NCBI GenBank assembly: GCA_964649845.1
Contig: CAZYSS010000001.1
Location: forward strand, 1-64,000
DNA from: RGIG3102 sp964649845
Lineage (GTDB): Bacteria; Bacillota; Clostridia; Oscillospirales; Ruminococcaceae
DNA length: 64,000 nucleotides
Direction of reading: 5' to 3'
Shown: piece after piece, positions 8,544-16,632 of the stretch
Layout: every line of letters begins with the position of its first letter
Position numbering within the stretch: position 1 is the stretch's first letter
Position numbers and translations under genes: made by a program
The notes under the pieces: generated by a model
The model's input: only the letters and a program-made list of their open reading frames with translations
What the model was told of the DNA's origin: nothing
Databases searched by the model: none

Positions 8544-8575
8544 TGACCGCGTAGGGGCGGCTGTCAGTCGCCCGC
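8544..8575. repeat. dispersed GTAGGGG repeat, copy 3
   Basis: CCGCGTAGGGGCGGCTG with CAGTCGCCCGC, lying head-to-tail with copy 2 and forming a GGCG/CGCC hairpin. Confidence 0.6.
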
Positions 8576-8611
8576 TTTATTATAACCCGACTATAATTCA
8601 CACACAACCAC

Positions 8612-8645
8612 AGAAAGGCATAACAGCTGCCTGTTATGCCTTTCT
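8612..8645. terminator. hairpin between the repeats and the YhbD-like gene
   Basis: AGAAAGGCATAACAG pairs perfectly (15 bp) with CTGTTATGCCTTTCT. It sits just past the stop of the minus-strand regulator, but a clear T run is missing on that side. Confidence 0.5.
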
Positions 8646-8657
8646 CATATATCATAT

Positions 8658-9272
8658 TTATATTTCGTTTTTCAGCTTATCCCATATGGTTTCAAAATTG
8701 TAATCACCCATTGTGCGCAGGCCTGTGTCAAAACGGATATTTGCATTGTTGTCCAGCACAGCCAGATGATAATCGCCGCCGGCAGCAAAAAACAGACAGC
8801 GTGTTTCCAGTTTTTCGCATTTTTGTGCCGCAGGCAGTGCATATCGCAGCAGGTCCACATACTGTCTGGTGGTGAAACGCTCTTTTTGCGCCACGTCTGC
8901 ACAGCATATAATCATCATATATTCCATGGCGGTATAGCCCGGCTTTTTAAAATAATTGCCCACAGCATTTACATATTCTGCCAGAAGATACCTTGATTTG
9001 TACAGGTCTTCAAAAGCTATCACATCAGAACTGATATCCAATGTAAAACGGGCCACTATTTCATCCAGTGAATGTTTTTCCATCAGCGCGGTGATATCCT
9101 GTATCCTTTTCACTGTTTTTTTGCGCGGCATAATTGTTTCCTGCCCTGTGGAGGAGGGGCGCTTGATAAACCAGCTTTCAGGTATCAGGCCCATACGTTT
9201 CCAGCGGTACAGCTGGCCATATGATATGTTCATCTGTTCCAGCAATTCTTTTTTTGTAATATATTCCTGCAT
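8658..9272 (-). CDS. YhbD-like (DUF4004) transcriptional regulator
   Basis: Putative DNA-binding protein of 204 aa. The N-terminus (ITKKELLEQMNISYGQLYRWKRMGLIPE) is a MerR-like helix-turn-helix, and the following FIKR..STGQET pattern is typical of Bacillus YhbD/DUF4004 proteins. The C-terminal half is of unknown role. The start at 9272 is chosen over 9290 because AGGAAA lies 6-7 bases before it. The yhbE/yhbF partners known from Bacillus are not adjacent. The gene diverges from the thiamine operon, but I see no evidence that it controls it. Confidence 0.8.
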   Translation of the reverse strand: MQEYITKKELLEQMNISYGQLYRWKRMGLIPESWFIKRPSSTGQETIMPRKKTVKRIQDITALMEKHSLDEIVARFTLDISSDVIAFEDLYKSRYLLAEYVNAVGNYFKKPGYTAMEYMMIICCADVAQKERFTTRQYVDLLRYALPAAQKCEKLETRCLFFAAGGDYHLAVLDNNANIRFDTGLRTMGDYNFETIWDKLKNEI

Positions 9273-9398
9273 AACATTGTTTCCTGTCATATTTTATATA
9301 TAATATTTTAACACAACATTGTTGCGCAGACAACAAACAAATTTAATTTGCCTATTGAATTTTTCCTGCTGTGGGAATATAATAAATACAACAATCAA

Positions 9399-9488
9399 AA
9401 ACAGGGGAGCTTGTGACTGCAGGCTGAGAGGGAGTAATCAAACTCCGACCCTTTACCTGATGCGGATAATGCCGCCGTAGGAAGTCAT
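9399..9488 (+). ncRNA. TPP riboswitch 1
   Basis: A complete THI-element aptamer: CAGGGGAGC, GGCTGAGAGGGAG, CTCCGACCCTTTACCTGAT and GGATAATGCCGCCGTAGGAAG occur in the canonical order. It binds thiamine pyrophosphate and should stop transcription of the thi operon when TPP is plentiful. It has its own downstream terminator and is followed by a second aptamer. Confidence 0.97.
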
Positions 9489-9499
9489 AACAGAGATTT

Positions 9500-9535
9500 T
9501 TACAGGGGCGTCCACAGGACAGTCCCTGTTTTTGT
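9500..9535 (+). terminator. expression-platform terminator of TPP riboswitch 1
   Basis: ACAGGG (9502-9507) pairs with CCCTGT (9524-9529), with an inner GTCC/GGAC helix, followed by a T-rich tract. Confidence 0.8.
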
Positions 9536-9540
9536 TTCAT

Positions 9541-9629
9541 AAAACAGGGGAGCTTGTTATGACAGGCTGAGAGGGAGCAATCAGCTCCGACCCTTTACCT
9601 GATGTGGATAATGCCGCCGTAGGAAGCTT
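9541..9629 (+). ncRNA. TPP riboswitch 2
   Basis: A second complete THI-element: ACAGGGGAGC, GGCTGAGAGGGAG, CTCCGACCCTTTACCTGAT and GGATAATGCCGCCGTAGGAAG. It is nearly identical to copy 1 in the conserved core and differs in the variable stem, which indicates a local duplication under selection. It is in series with copy 1, so both must permit read-through for thiM-thiE-thiD to be transcribed. Confidence 0.97.
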
Positions 9630-9640
9630 TTTTTAAATTT

Positions 9641-9680
9641 ACGGGAGAATTCCACACAGGGATTCTCCTGTTTTTTATTT
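9641..9680 (+). terminator. expression-platform terminator of TPP riboswitch 2
   Basis: CGGGAGAAT (9642-9650) pairs with ATTCTCCTG (9662-9670), followed directly by a T run. Confidence 0.85.
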
Positions 9681-9698
9681 CTATGAAAGGAGGTCTGT

Positions 9699-9866
9699 GT
9701 CCACTTTTGTGGCGGGCTGAGGGGGAGCGCCCTGGGCTCTGTATACAGCGATGGGAAGCCGTGTTCCGGCGTGAGAGGATGCCACCAAGCATCGACCGCA
9801 TTTCACACACAGCTATCAGCCGATAGCTGAATTCACTGTGGGAAAGGCGCTGTATTCACCTTTCCC
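9699..9866 (+). other. structured thiM leader of unknown class
   Basis: About 165 bases between the second TPP terminator and thiM hold several helices: CCAC/GTGG (9701-9712), GAGC/GCTC near 9725-9739, CTGTATACAG (9738-9747), GCCG/CGGC (9758-9770), GATGC/GCATC (9778-9793), and a possible closing helix GCGG (9712-9715) with CCGC (9796-9799). Two hairpins follow, CAGCTATC/GATAGCTG (9810-9829) and GGAAAGG/CCTTTCC (9841-9865). It has a GGGCTGAGG string like a TPP aptamer but lacks ACCTGAT and GATAATGCC, so it is not a standard THI-element. Confidence 0.45.
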
Positions 9867-9887
9867 TTTCAATAAAGGAGAGTAAAA

Positions 9888-10709
9888 ATGTTTAAAACTT
9901 TATTTAAAAATGTAAGAACAAAAAGTCCGCTTATCCACAATATCACCAACTATGTTACAGTAAACGACTGCGCCAATGCGGTGCTGGCCTGCGGTGCATC
10001 ACCTATTATGGCTGACGATCGCAATGAAGCTGCAGAAATCACATCCATATGCGGCGGACTGAATATCAACATAGGTACGCTGAACAGCCGCACCATTGAA
10101 TCTATGCTGCTGGCAGGCAAAAAAGCCAATGAACTGGGGCACCCGGTTGTGCTGGACCCTGTGGGTGCAGGTGCATCTGCTTTGAGAACACAGACAGCGC
10201 TGAAACTGCTGGAAGAAGTGAAATTTGCAGTTATCCGCGGCAATATATCTGAAATCAAAACCCTGGCGGCAGGCAGCGGCACCACAAAAGGGGTTGATGC
10301 TGATGTGGCAGACAGGGTAACAGCTGAAAATCTGGATGAGGCTGTGGCATTTGCAAAGGCCTTTGCCGCCAGAACAGGCGCTGTGATCGCCATTACCGGT
10401 GCAATTGACATTGTGGCCAGTGCAAAAGAAGCGTACTGCATTTTCAACGGCCATCCTGATATGTCTTCAATCACAGGCACAGGCTGCCAGCTGTCTGCCA
10501 TGACAGCTGCGTTTATCACAGCAAATCCGGAAAACACCCTGGCAGCAGCTGCAGCTGCTGTGTGCACAATGGGTCTGGCAGGAGAAATCGCCCACGCAAG
10601 AATGTCTGAACTGGACGGCAACTCCAGCTACAGAAATTACATTATAGATGCAATTTACAATATGACACCGGAAATGCTGGAGAAAGGCGCAAAATATGAA
10701 ATGCGATAA
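9888..10709 (+). CDS. thiM: hydroxyethylthiazole kinase
   Basis: Phosphorylates 4-methyl-5-(2-hydroxyethyl)thiazole for thiamine salvage. The protein is 273 aa, the normal length. Family signatures are visible: SPLIHNITNYVTVNDCAN at the start, the SPIMADD loop, VVLDPVGAGAS, VIRGNISEI, and the anion-hole Cys motif ITGTGCQLSA. An AAAGGAGAG site precedes the ATG. It is first in a three-gene operon with thiE overlapping its end. The adjacent genes are all for salvage; thiC or thiG are not in the window. Confidence 0.97.
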   Translation: MFKTLFKNVRTKSPLIHNITNYVTVNDCANAVLACGASPIMADDRNEAAEITSICGGLNINIGTLNSRTIESMLLAGKKANELGHPVVLDPVGAGASALRTQTALKLLEEVKFAVIRGNISEIKTLAAGSGTTKGVDADVADRVTAENLDEAVAFAKAFAARTGAVIAITGAIDIVASAKEAYCIFNGHPDMSSITGTGCQLSAMTAAFITANPENTLAAAAAAVCTMGLAGEIAHARMSELDGNSSYRNYIIDAIYNMTPEMLEKGAKYEMR

Positions 10710-11343
10710 AAAATATATGCAGCTTTATGCAGTGACCGACAGGGCCTGGACCGGCAGACAAAGCCTGTACAGCCAGGTGGAAGCCGCCCTGAAAGGTGGT
10801 GTGACCTGCGTGCAGCTGAGGGAGAAAGAGCTGGACTATGACAGTTTTCTCAGGGAAGCTATGGAAATAGCCGCCCTGTGTAAGAGCTACAAGGTGCCTT
10901 TATTTATAAATGACAATGTGGATATAGCTATAAAATGCGGTGCAGATGGCATTCACGTGGGGCAGCAGGATATGGCTGCAGATCAGGTGCGAAAACTGGT
11001 GGGCCAGGATATGATGATAGGCGTGTCCGTACATTCTGTGGATGAAGCTGTTGCAGCTATGGCAAACGGTGCAGACTGCCTGGGCGTGGGTGCAATATTC
11101 CCCACATCCACAAAATATGACGCTGACGCGGTATCTGCCCGGGTGCTAAAAGACATCTGCACTGCTGTGGATATTCCTGTGGTGGCCATAGGCGGCATAA
11201 ACAAAGGCAATATTATGCAGCTGGCCGGCACAGGTGTGGACGGTGTTGCACTGGTAAGCGCAATTTTTGCCGCAGAGGATATTGAAAAAGAATGCAGCAG
11301 TTTACTGCGGCTTTCACAAAAAATGACAGACTGGAAAGGATAA
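10696..11343 (+). CDS. thiE: thiamine-phosphate synthase
   Basis: Joins HMP-pyrophosphate and thiazole phosphate to give thiamine monophosphate. The protein is 215 aa, a TIM barrel with LYAVTDR at the start, CVQLREKE, FINDNVDIA, GIHVGQQDM, GVGAIFPTSTK and VVAIGGI, all diagnostic of ThiE. The start overlaps the thiM stop by 14 bases, so translation is likely coupled. It joins the products of ThiM and ThiD, the genes on either side. Confidence 0.97.
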   Translation: MKCDKKYMQLYAVTDRAWTGRQSLYSQVEAALKGGVTCVQLREKELDYDSFLREAMEIAALCKSYKVPLFINDNVDIAIKCGADGIHVGQQDMAADQVRKLVGQDMMIGVSVHSVDEAVAAMANGADCLGVGAIFPTSTKYDADAVSARVLKDICTAVDIPVVAIGGINKGNIMQLAGTGVDGVALVSAIFAAEDIEKECSSLLRLSQKMTDWKG

Positions 11344-11348
11344 TTGCC

Positions 11349-12155
11349 ATGAAAACAGCATTGACTATTGCCGGCAGCGACTGCAGCGGCGGCGCAGGAA
11401 TACAGGCAGACACCAAAACAATGACAATGAACGGCGTGTATGCTATGAGCGCCATCACAGCTATGACCGCCCAGAATACCACAGGCGTGACCTCCATACA
11501 GGAAAGTACTCCCCTGTTTTTACATCAGCAGCTGGATGCGATATTTCAGGATATTTACCCTGACGCTGTAAAAACAGGAATGCTGGCAAACAGCAGTCTG
11601 ATTGAAGTTATAGCTGACAGGCTGGAATACTATAGAGCAAAAAATATTGTGGTGGACCCTGTGATGGTGGCCACCAGCGGTTCTGCCCTGATGGAAAATG
11701 CTGCATTGCAAACCCTGACAAGCAGACTGCTGCCGCTGGCAACGGTTGTAACGCCAAACATTCCTGAAGCACAGGTGCTGGCAGGTATCAGCATAACCAA
11801 CAAAGAAGATATGGCAGCCGCTGCCCGGATAATAAACAGCAGGTTCGGCTGCGCAGTATTGCTGAAAGGCGGACACAGCGTAAACGATGCCAATGACCTG
11901 CTGTTTATCGGTGACAAGGCGGTGTGGTTCCCAGGTAAACGTATAAACAATCCCAACACCCACGGCACAGGCTGCACACTGTCCAGCGCAATTGCTGCCA
12001 ACCTGGCAAAAGGGTACAGCCTGGAGGAAGCGGTACAAAGGGCAAAGGAATACATCTCCGGCGCACTTTCCGCCATGCTGGACCTGGGCAAAGGCAGCGG
12101 ACCGATGAACCACGCATTTGATTTACAGGGGAAATTTGCAGAGCATAAGATATAG
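11349..12155 (+). CDS. thiD: hydroxymethylpyrimidine/phosphomethylpyrimidine kinase
   Basis: Phosphorylates HMP and HMP-phosphate in two steps, supplying the pyrimidine half for ThiE. The protein is 268 aa. It has the ribokinase-fold motifs ALTIAGSDCSGGAGIQAD, VVDPVMVATSGS, TPNIPEA, LLKGGH and GTGCTLSSAIAA. The frame is open from 11292, but 11349 is the start because AAAGGATAA lies just before it and the protein begins directly with the conserved first strand. It is last in the thi operon. Confidence 0.96.
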   Translation: MKTALTIAGSDCSGGAGIQADTKTMTMNGVYAMSAITAMTAQNTTGVTSIQESTPLFLHQQLDAIFQDIYPDAVKTGMLANSSLIEVIADRLEYYRAKNIVVDPVMVATSGSALMENAALQTLTSRLLPLATVVTPNIPEAQVLAGISITNKEDMAAAARIINSRFGCAVLLKGGHSVNDANDLLFIGDKAVWFPGKRINNPNTHGTGCTLSSAIAANLAKGYSLEEAVQRAKEYISGALSAMLDLGKGSGPMNHAFDLQGKFAEHKI

Positions 12156-12213
12156 TTTATCAGATATGACCTCAAAAACCGCTCAGCAAAAAAAACATAA
12201 ATTCTCACAAACA

Positions 12214-12247
12214 AAAAAGACATTCACTACGGTGAATGTCTTTTTTA
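12214..12247. terminator. bidirectional terminator between thiD and trmB
   Basis: AAAAAAGACATTCAC pairs with GTGAATGTCTTTTTT, with A and T runs on both sides, so it serves both convergent genes. Confidence 0.9.
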
Positions 12248-12255
12248 TCTCATTT

Positions 12256-12906
12256 TTATTTGTTCACAGCGATAAGGCCTTTGATTTTTATCCCCTGTTC
12301 TGTAAACATTTTTTCGTGTTCTGTCACAATATTTTCAGGCAGCGGATTTTCAGCCATATCATATGTGATAAATTCAATTTCAAACCCCGCTTCTGCAAAA
12401 TAATCCAGACTTTCTGTAAACAGTTCATCATCATCGGTTTTGAAGAAGATTTTACCGCCCTGTTTCAGGAAAGTTTTGTAGTTGTTCAGCTGTCTTGTAT
12501 GTGTAAGACGGCGTTTTTTGTGTCTGTCCTTTGGCCATGGATTGCAGAAATTGATATAAATTTCTTCCACTGTGTCTTTCGGGCTGACAACCAGGGAAAT
12601 TCTCTCAATATCAAAGGCTGTTATCTTTACATTAGGGCAGTATTCGCTGCCGTAAACAGCTTCGATGTTTCTTTTTGCTATGGCAAGCACTTCGCTTTTT
12701 ATATCAAATGCGATAAAGTTCTTCTCCGGGTGCATAAAGGCTTTCTGGCTGATAAAGCCGCCTTTGCCGCAGCCCAGTTCCATAACCAACGGCTGTTCCC
12801 TGTCAAAGGCTGACTGCCATTTTTCGTAATAATCGTGTGGATTTTTTATATACACCTGGCTGGCATCCAGTTCCGGACGTGCCCAGGGTTTTCTGCGCAT
12901 TCTCAT
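12256..12906 (-). CDS. trmB: tRNA (guanine-N7-)-methyltransferase
   Basis: Methylates G46 in the variable loop of tRNAs using S-adenosylmethionine. The protein is 216 aa, as expected for bacterial TrmB. The SAM site is MELGCGKGGFI, the middle has NFIAFDIKSE, and the family hallmark NFCNPWPKDRHKKRRL is present. The start has a usable GAGGTAGT ribosome site. It lies 18 bases downstream of apbE on the same strand, so the two may be co-transcribed, although no functional link is obvious. Confidence 0.96.
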   Translation of the reverse strand: MRMRRKPWARPELDASQVYIKNPHDYYEKWQSAFDREQPLVMELGCGKGGFISQKAFMHPEKNFIAFDIKSEVLAIAKRNIEAVYGSEYCPNVKITAFDIERISLVVSPKDTVEEIYINFCNPWPKDRHKKRRLTHTRQLNNYKTFLKQGGKIFFKTDDDELFTESLDYFAEAGFEIEFITYDMAENPLPENIVTEHEKMFTEQGIKIKGLIAVNK

Positions 12907-12924
12907 ATACTACCTCTTGATTAA

Positions 12925-14046
12925 TTATTTTGTGGTGTAATCCACACCAAAGCTGCCAAGATATGCCTGTGCACCGCTGGAAATGTGTACAGTGCCGTCA
13001 ATTTCCACCAGATGACATTCTGCCCCATCATAACTTTCAATAAAAGCCAGAGCTTCTGCCGGCTCCATCAAGAACACTGTGGTGGACAGTGCATCTGCCA
13101 CACCACTGTCTTCACACAGGATGGCCACACCCTGATAAACTTCTTCCGGATACAGTGTGTCCGGGTCAATCAGGTGGTGGTAGCGTCTGCCGTCTATAAC
13201 CATAAAGCGCTGATAGCCACCGGAACATACCAGAGACATATCTGTGTTGAAATAAGCAATGTCAATATTGCCGCCAATCATATTGTATTCTTCGTCTACA
13301 GCAGGGTTCTGTATGCCTATGCCCCAGCGGTTGCGTTCATCCTTTGGTGCACCATGGCATTTCACGTTGCCACCGGCGGAGATTGCAAAGTTGTCATACT
13401 TTTCTGCCAGTTCGTCGCACACCACCTCTGTGGCATAGCCTTTTGCCACAGCGCCCACATCCAGCTGTACCTGCGGGTCAGTTATGAAAACTGTATTGTT
13501 TTCTGTATCTATCACAACAGCATTTATATCTGTATGCTGTGCCATTTCCTGCAACAATTCCATATCAGGCAACTGAACATCAATCTCCGTTCTGTCTGAC
13601 ATACCATACAATATATCATCACGCTGTATATCATATTCTTCCCTTACATCGTGCCATACCTTCAACACACTGCCAAGAGCCACATTCATTCTGCCGCCGG
13701 ATTTTTCATACCATTCCTTTGAAAACAGCAGCAGGTCTATGATTTCCTGGTCCACCTGTACAGGTGCAACGCCTGCATTTTTGTTTATGGTTTTCAGGTT
13801 GTTTATACCTTCGTATTCATTGTAGATGTCATACAGCTTGTCCAGCTTGTCAAAACGGGATTTGACAATATCTATCATCCGGTCAAAATCTTCCTGTGTC
13901 TGCTGATAGGAGATAACCTGTATAACAGTGTCAAAATATTCTTCAGTCATAATCAGCTGTGAAAACTTTTCATATTTCGGACTACAGCCTGTCAGTGTGG
14001 TCACACACAGCAGCGCCGCCAGCATAAGGCTTAAAAACTTTTTCAT
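12925..14046 (-). CDS. apbE: FAD:protein FMN transferase (ApbE), lipoprotein
   Basis: Attaches FMN covalently to Thr/Ser of target flavoproteins, using FAD, on the outer face of the membrane. The protein is 373 aa with a lipoprotein signal (LTGC, C21). ApbE motifs are visible: EYFDTVIQVISY, LYDIYNEYEGINNLKTIN, LDVGAVAKGYATE, AGGNVKCHG, and the late DALSTTVFLM segment. A likely in-window substrate is the FMN-binding lipoprotein at 27434. No rnf or nqr genes are seen here. Confidence 0.95.
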   Translation of the reverse strand: MKKFLSLMLAALLCVTTLTGCSPKYEKFSQLIMTEEYFDTVIQVISYQQTQEDFDRMIDIVKSRFDKLDKLYDIYNEYEGINNLKTINKNAGVAPVQVDQEIIDLLLFSKEWYEKSGGRMNVALGSVLKVWHDVREEYDIQRDDILYGMSDRTEIDVQLPDMELLQEMAQHTDINAVVIDTENNTVFITDPQVQLDVGAVAKGYATEVVCDELAEKYDNFAISAGGNVKCHGAPKDERNRWGIGIQNPAVDEEYNMIGGNIDIAYFNTDMSLVCSGGYQRFMVIDGRRYHHLIDPDTLYPEEVYQGVAILCEDSGVADALSTTVFLMEPAEALAFIESYDGAECHLVEIDGTVHISSGAQAYLGSFGVDYTTK

Positions 14047-14253
14047 GTATAATTCCTTTATTTTATTTATATTTTTATTATTTTACCATAAACATTGCTA
14101 CATATAAACAAAAATTTTATTACAATTATATTTTTGCACATCAGGAAAACAACTGTTTGTTCACGCAATACATCTTGCAGTTTTTATTGCTTGGTTGTAT
14201 AATAGATTTATAAAATAAACACCGGATTTGCCGGTATAAATAAGGAGAATACT

Positions 14254-15558
14254 ATGGACAGAGAATTACTGAAAAAGAAAGTCTGTGAAGCCATTGATGC
14301 CAACAAGGAAAAGATTTGCGAAATCGGCCGCGGCATCTATTCACACCCTGAACTTGGTTACAAAGAAACATATGCAAATGCAGTTGTAAAGAAAACTTTT
14401 GATGAACTGGGCTTGAAATATGAAGACGGCCTGGGCATCACAGGTGTAAAAGCTAAACTTAAAGAAAACACAGAAGGTCCAAATATTGCCATTATGGGCG
14501 AACTGGACGCTGTTGTATGTCCTGACCACCCACACGCAGACCCTGTAACAGGCGCTGCACACTGCTGTGGTCACTTTGCACAGATTACAGCTATGCTGGC
14601 TGCTGCAATGGGCTTTAGCGAAATCAAAGACGAAATTGAAGGCGGCAACATCACATTCCTTGCTGTTCCTGCTGAAGAATGTGTAGAAGTTGAATGGCGT
14701 AAAGAAATGATCGGCCAGGGCAAATTCAAATATCTGGGTGGCAAACAGGAACTGATTCATCTTGGTGTTTATGATGATATCGACATGGCTATGATGGTTC
14801 ACGGCACAAATGCACACGACTATATCAACTGCTCTGCAAAGAATGTTGGTTTTGTAGCAAAAACAGTTAAATTCATCGGTAAAGAAGCACACGCAGGTGC
14901 TGCACCATGGGCTGGTGTAAACGCACTTAACGCTGCATCTCTGGCATTGATGGCTATCAACTCTATCAGAGAAACCCTGAAAGATCAGGACTGCATCAGA
15001 ATCCATCCTATTATCACAAAAGGCGGTACTCTGGTAAATATCGTTCCTGATGATGTAAGAATGGAAATGTACGTTCGCGGTGCAACAATTGAATCCATCA
15101 AAGACGCAAACGCAAAAGTTAACAGAGCTATCAGAGGCTGTGCATATGCTATCGGCTGTGAAGTTGAAATTACAGACCTGCCTGGTTACCTGCCAGTTGC
15201 TGACAACCTTGACCTTGCTTATGTATTTGAAGACAATGCAAAAGCTTTGTTCCCTGAAAAAATCGTAAGACACGAAGAAGGTATCGGTGGCGGTTCATCT
15301 GATGTTGGTGACGTTCAGGCTATTATTCCATGTATTCAGGGCGGTATCGGCGGCTTTGACAACGCTTTCCATTCCAAGCACTTTACTCTGGCAAACGAAG
15401 AACTGGCATTTATCGCTCCTGCAAAGGTTATGGCTTGCACAGTTATCGACCTGCTGGCTGATGATGCTGCAAAAGCAAAAGAAATCATCGAAAAATTTGA
15501 CAGTCCATACAATTCTAAAAACTATGATTCCATCTGGGAAGATATTATGGGTAAATAA
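14254..15558 (+). CDS. M20-family amidohydrolase (AbgB/aminoacylase-like)
   Basis: Zinc-type amidohydrolase of 434 aa of the M20D group, which cleaves N-acyl or p-aminobenzoyl amino acids rather than general peptides. Motifs: SHPELGYKE, IMGELDAVVCPDHPHAD, CGHFAQITAML, PAEECVEVEW, and the dimerisation-domain stretch KEAHAGAAPWAGVNALNA. The catalytic Glu-Glu and His ligands are in place. There is no signal peptide, so it is cytosolic. Codon use suggests strong expression, like the MFS gene at 1359, so it could serve amino-acid catabolism. The exact substrate is unknown. Confidence 0.88.
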   Translation: MDRELLKKKVCEAIDANKEKICEIGRGIYSHPELGYKETYANAVVKKTFDELGLKYEDGLGITGVKAKLKENTEGPNIAIMGELDAVVCPDHPHADPVTGAAHCCGHFAQITAMLAAAMGFSEIKDEIEGGNITFLAVPAEECVEVEWRKEMIGQGKFKYLGGKQELIHLGVYDDIDMAMMVHGTNAHDYINCSAKNVGFVAKTVKFIGKEAHAGAAPWAGVNALNAASLALMAINSIRETLKDQDCIRIHPIITKGGTLVNIVPDDVRMEMYVRGATIESIKDANAKVNRAIRGCAYAIGCEVEITDLPGYLPVADNLDLAYVFEDNAKALFPEKIVRHEEGIGGGSSDVGDVQAIIPCIQGGIGGFDNAFHSKHFTLANEELAFIAPAKVMACTVIDLLADDAAKAKEIIEKFDSPYNSKNYDSIWEDIMGK

Positions 15559-15585
15559 TATACATCTGTGTACTGCATAGAAACC

Positions 15586-15614
15586 AAAGCCCCGGCACTG
15601 CCGGGGCTTTTTGT
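15586..15614 (+). terminator. terminator after the M20 gene
   Basis: AAAGCCCCGG pairs with CCGGGGCTTT around CACTG, followed by T residues. Confidence 0.9.
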
Positions 15615-15660
15615 CTGCATTGTACTAAAACTGGATGGCAACTGTCTTCCATGTTTATTT

Positions 15661-16368
15661 TTATTCCGGTGCTCCTACACCAAAATCAGTATTGTTCAGC
15701 AATATATCCACACGGTCATTATGTTCATAAAGCGGAAACACATCTTTGACAAACCGCTGAATTACGCTTTCATCCGGTGTGATTGCAGTCTGATTTTCCA
15801 CAAATATATTTACATTTACTCTTTCAAAACACTTAAGCCCTGTTTCTATATCATCAGTCATAGATTTTACAGTCTGTCCCGCAATACCAAACAGCAGACA
15901 GCATTCATCAAACCGCTCTGCGATTTTAGCGGGGTCTTTTTCCTGTATCCCTTTACAGAAAATATTTTCTCTGTAGTCATAATCAAAGGTTTCCACACCT
16001 GTTTTTATTTTCAACTGTGTTCCCACCGCTCCGAATTTTTCTCTCAATGTCGGGATTTTATCCCTGTACAGCCAATGGCATTCAAAATGCAGGGTATTAA
16101 TCTGTTTATCCCTGCACAGTTGCAGCAATAAATCCATAGTTTTGCCATCCAGTTCCGGAAAACTGCCGGAATTGATTACCTCCAGATGACGGTAAACACC
16201 TGTCACCTGTTCTATCACACTGCTGTTCAGTGCAAAATTTGCCTCTTTGTCCTTTGAACAGTCCAGATGATAATCACAGAATGTGCATTTGCGCCACCGA
16301 CAGCCTGTACCTCGCAGGAGGATGATTTCTCTGGGATTTTTTTCGTGTATAACGCTGTATCGTATCAT
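15661..16368 (-). CDS. radical SAM protein, possible queuine lyase QueL
   Basis: Radical S-adenosylmethionine enzyme of 235 aa. The cluster ligands near the N-terminus are C23, C28 and C31 in GCRWRKCTFCDY, spaced CX4CX2C instead of the usual CX3CX2C. Other conserved-looking blocks are VINSGSFPELD, FECHWLYRD, and KTGVETFDYDYRE. The start at 16368 is preferred to the open frame at 16452 because GAGGTAAG lies 6 bases before it. A preQ1-I-like hairpin in the leader and a single radical SAM domain suggest QueL, the preQ1-releasing queuine lyase described in Clostridioides. That specific call is inference; the superfamily is secure. Confidence 0.75.
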   Translation of the reverse strand: MIRYSVIHEKNPREIILLRGTGCRWRKCTFCDYHLDCSKDKEANFALNSSVIEQVTGVYRHLEVINSGSFPELDGKTMDLLLQLCRDKQINTLHFECHWLYRDKIPTLREKFGAVGTQLKIKTGVETFDYDYRENIFCKGIQEKDPAKIAERFDECCLLFGIAGQTVKSMTDDIETGLKCFERVNVNIFVENQTAITPDESVIQRFVKDVFPLYEHNDRVDILLNNTDFGVGAPE

Positions 16369-16470
16369 AAACTTACCTCTTTTCCATAAGTGGCAATAAA
16401 AAATGCGTCTGTCGTTTACTGCGCACAAAACGCAGTGCATCCGACAAGACACACTGATACTGTTTTTATT

Positions 16471-16513
16471 TGCCCGTAGTTTTGTTTTAGGACAGGATGG
16501 TTTCGAACTGTCC
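16471..16513 (-). promoter_or_regulatory. candidate preQ1-I-like riboswitch
   Basis: On the minus strand a 6-bp stem GGACAG/CTGTCC encloses a 12-base loop beginning TTC and ending in C, followed by the A-rich tail TAAAACAAAACTACGGG. Stem, loop length, TTC start, terminal C and A-rich tail match the preQ1-I plan. The loop-tail pseudoknot is weak by eye, so the call is tentative. It lies about 100 bases before the radical SAM start. Confidence 0.4.
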
Positions 16514-16632
16514 GCTATTTATATGAAGAAATTATATCACATTTAACCTTTAAAATGCAAAGGTATATTGTTAAAACCACAGATTATATGATAAAATATA
16601 ACTATCAATAAACGTATTATCAAGGAGCAGCT

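Noticed and set aside
9595..9810. Small minus-strand ORF across the riboswitch region
   Set aside because: It overlaps conserved RNA structure and has no ribosome site.
9699..9866. Third TPP riboswitch
   Set aside because: It has GGGCTGAGG but lacks the ACCTGAT and GATAATGCC segments needed for TPP binding; kept as an unassigned structured leader.
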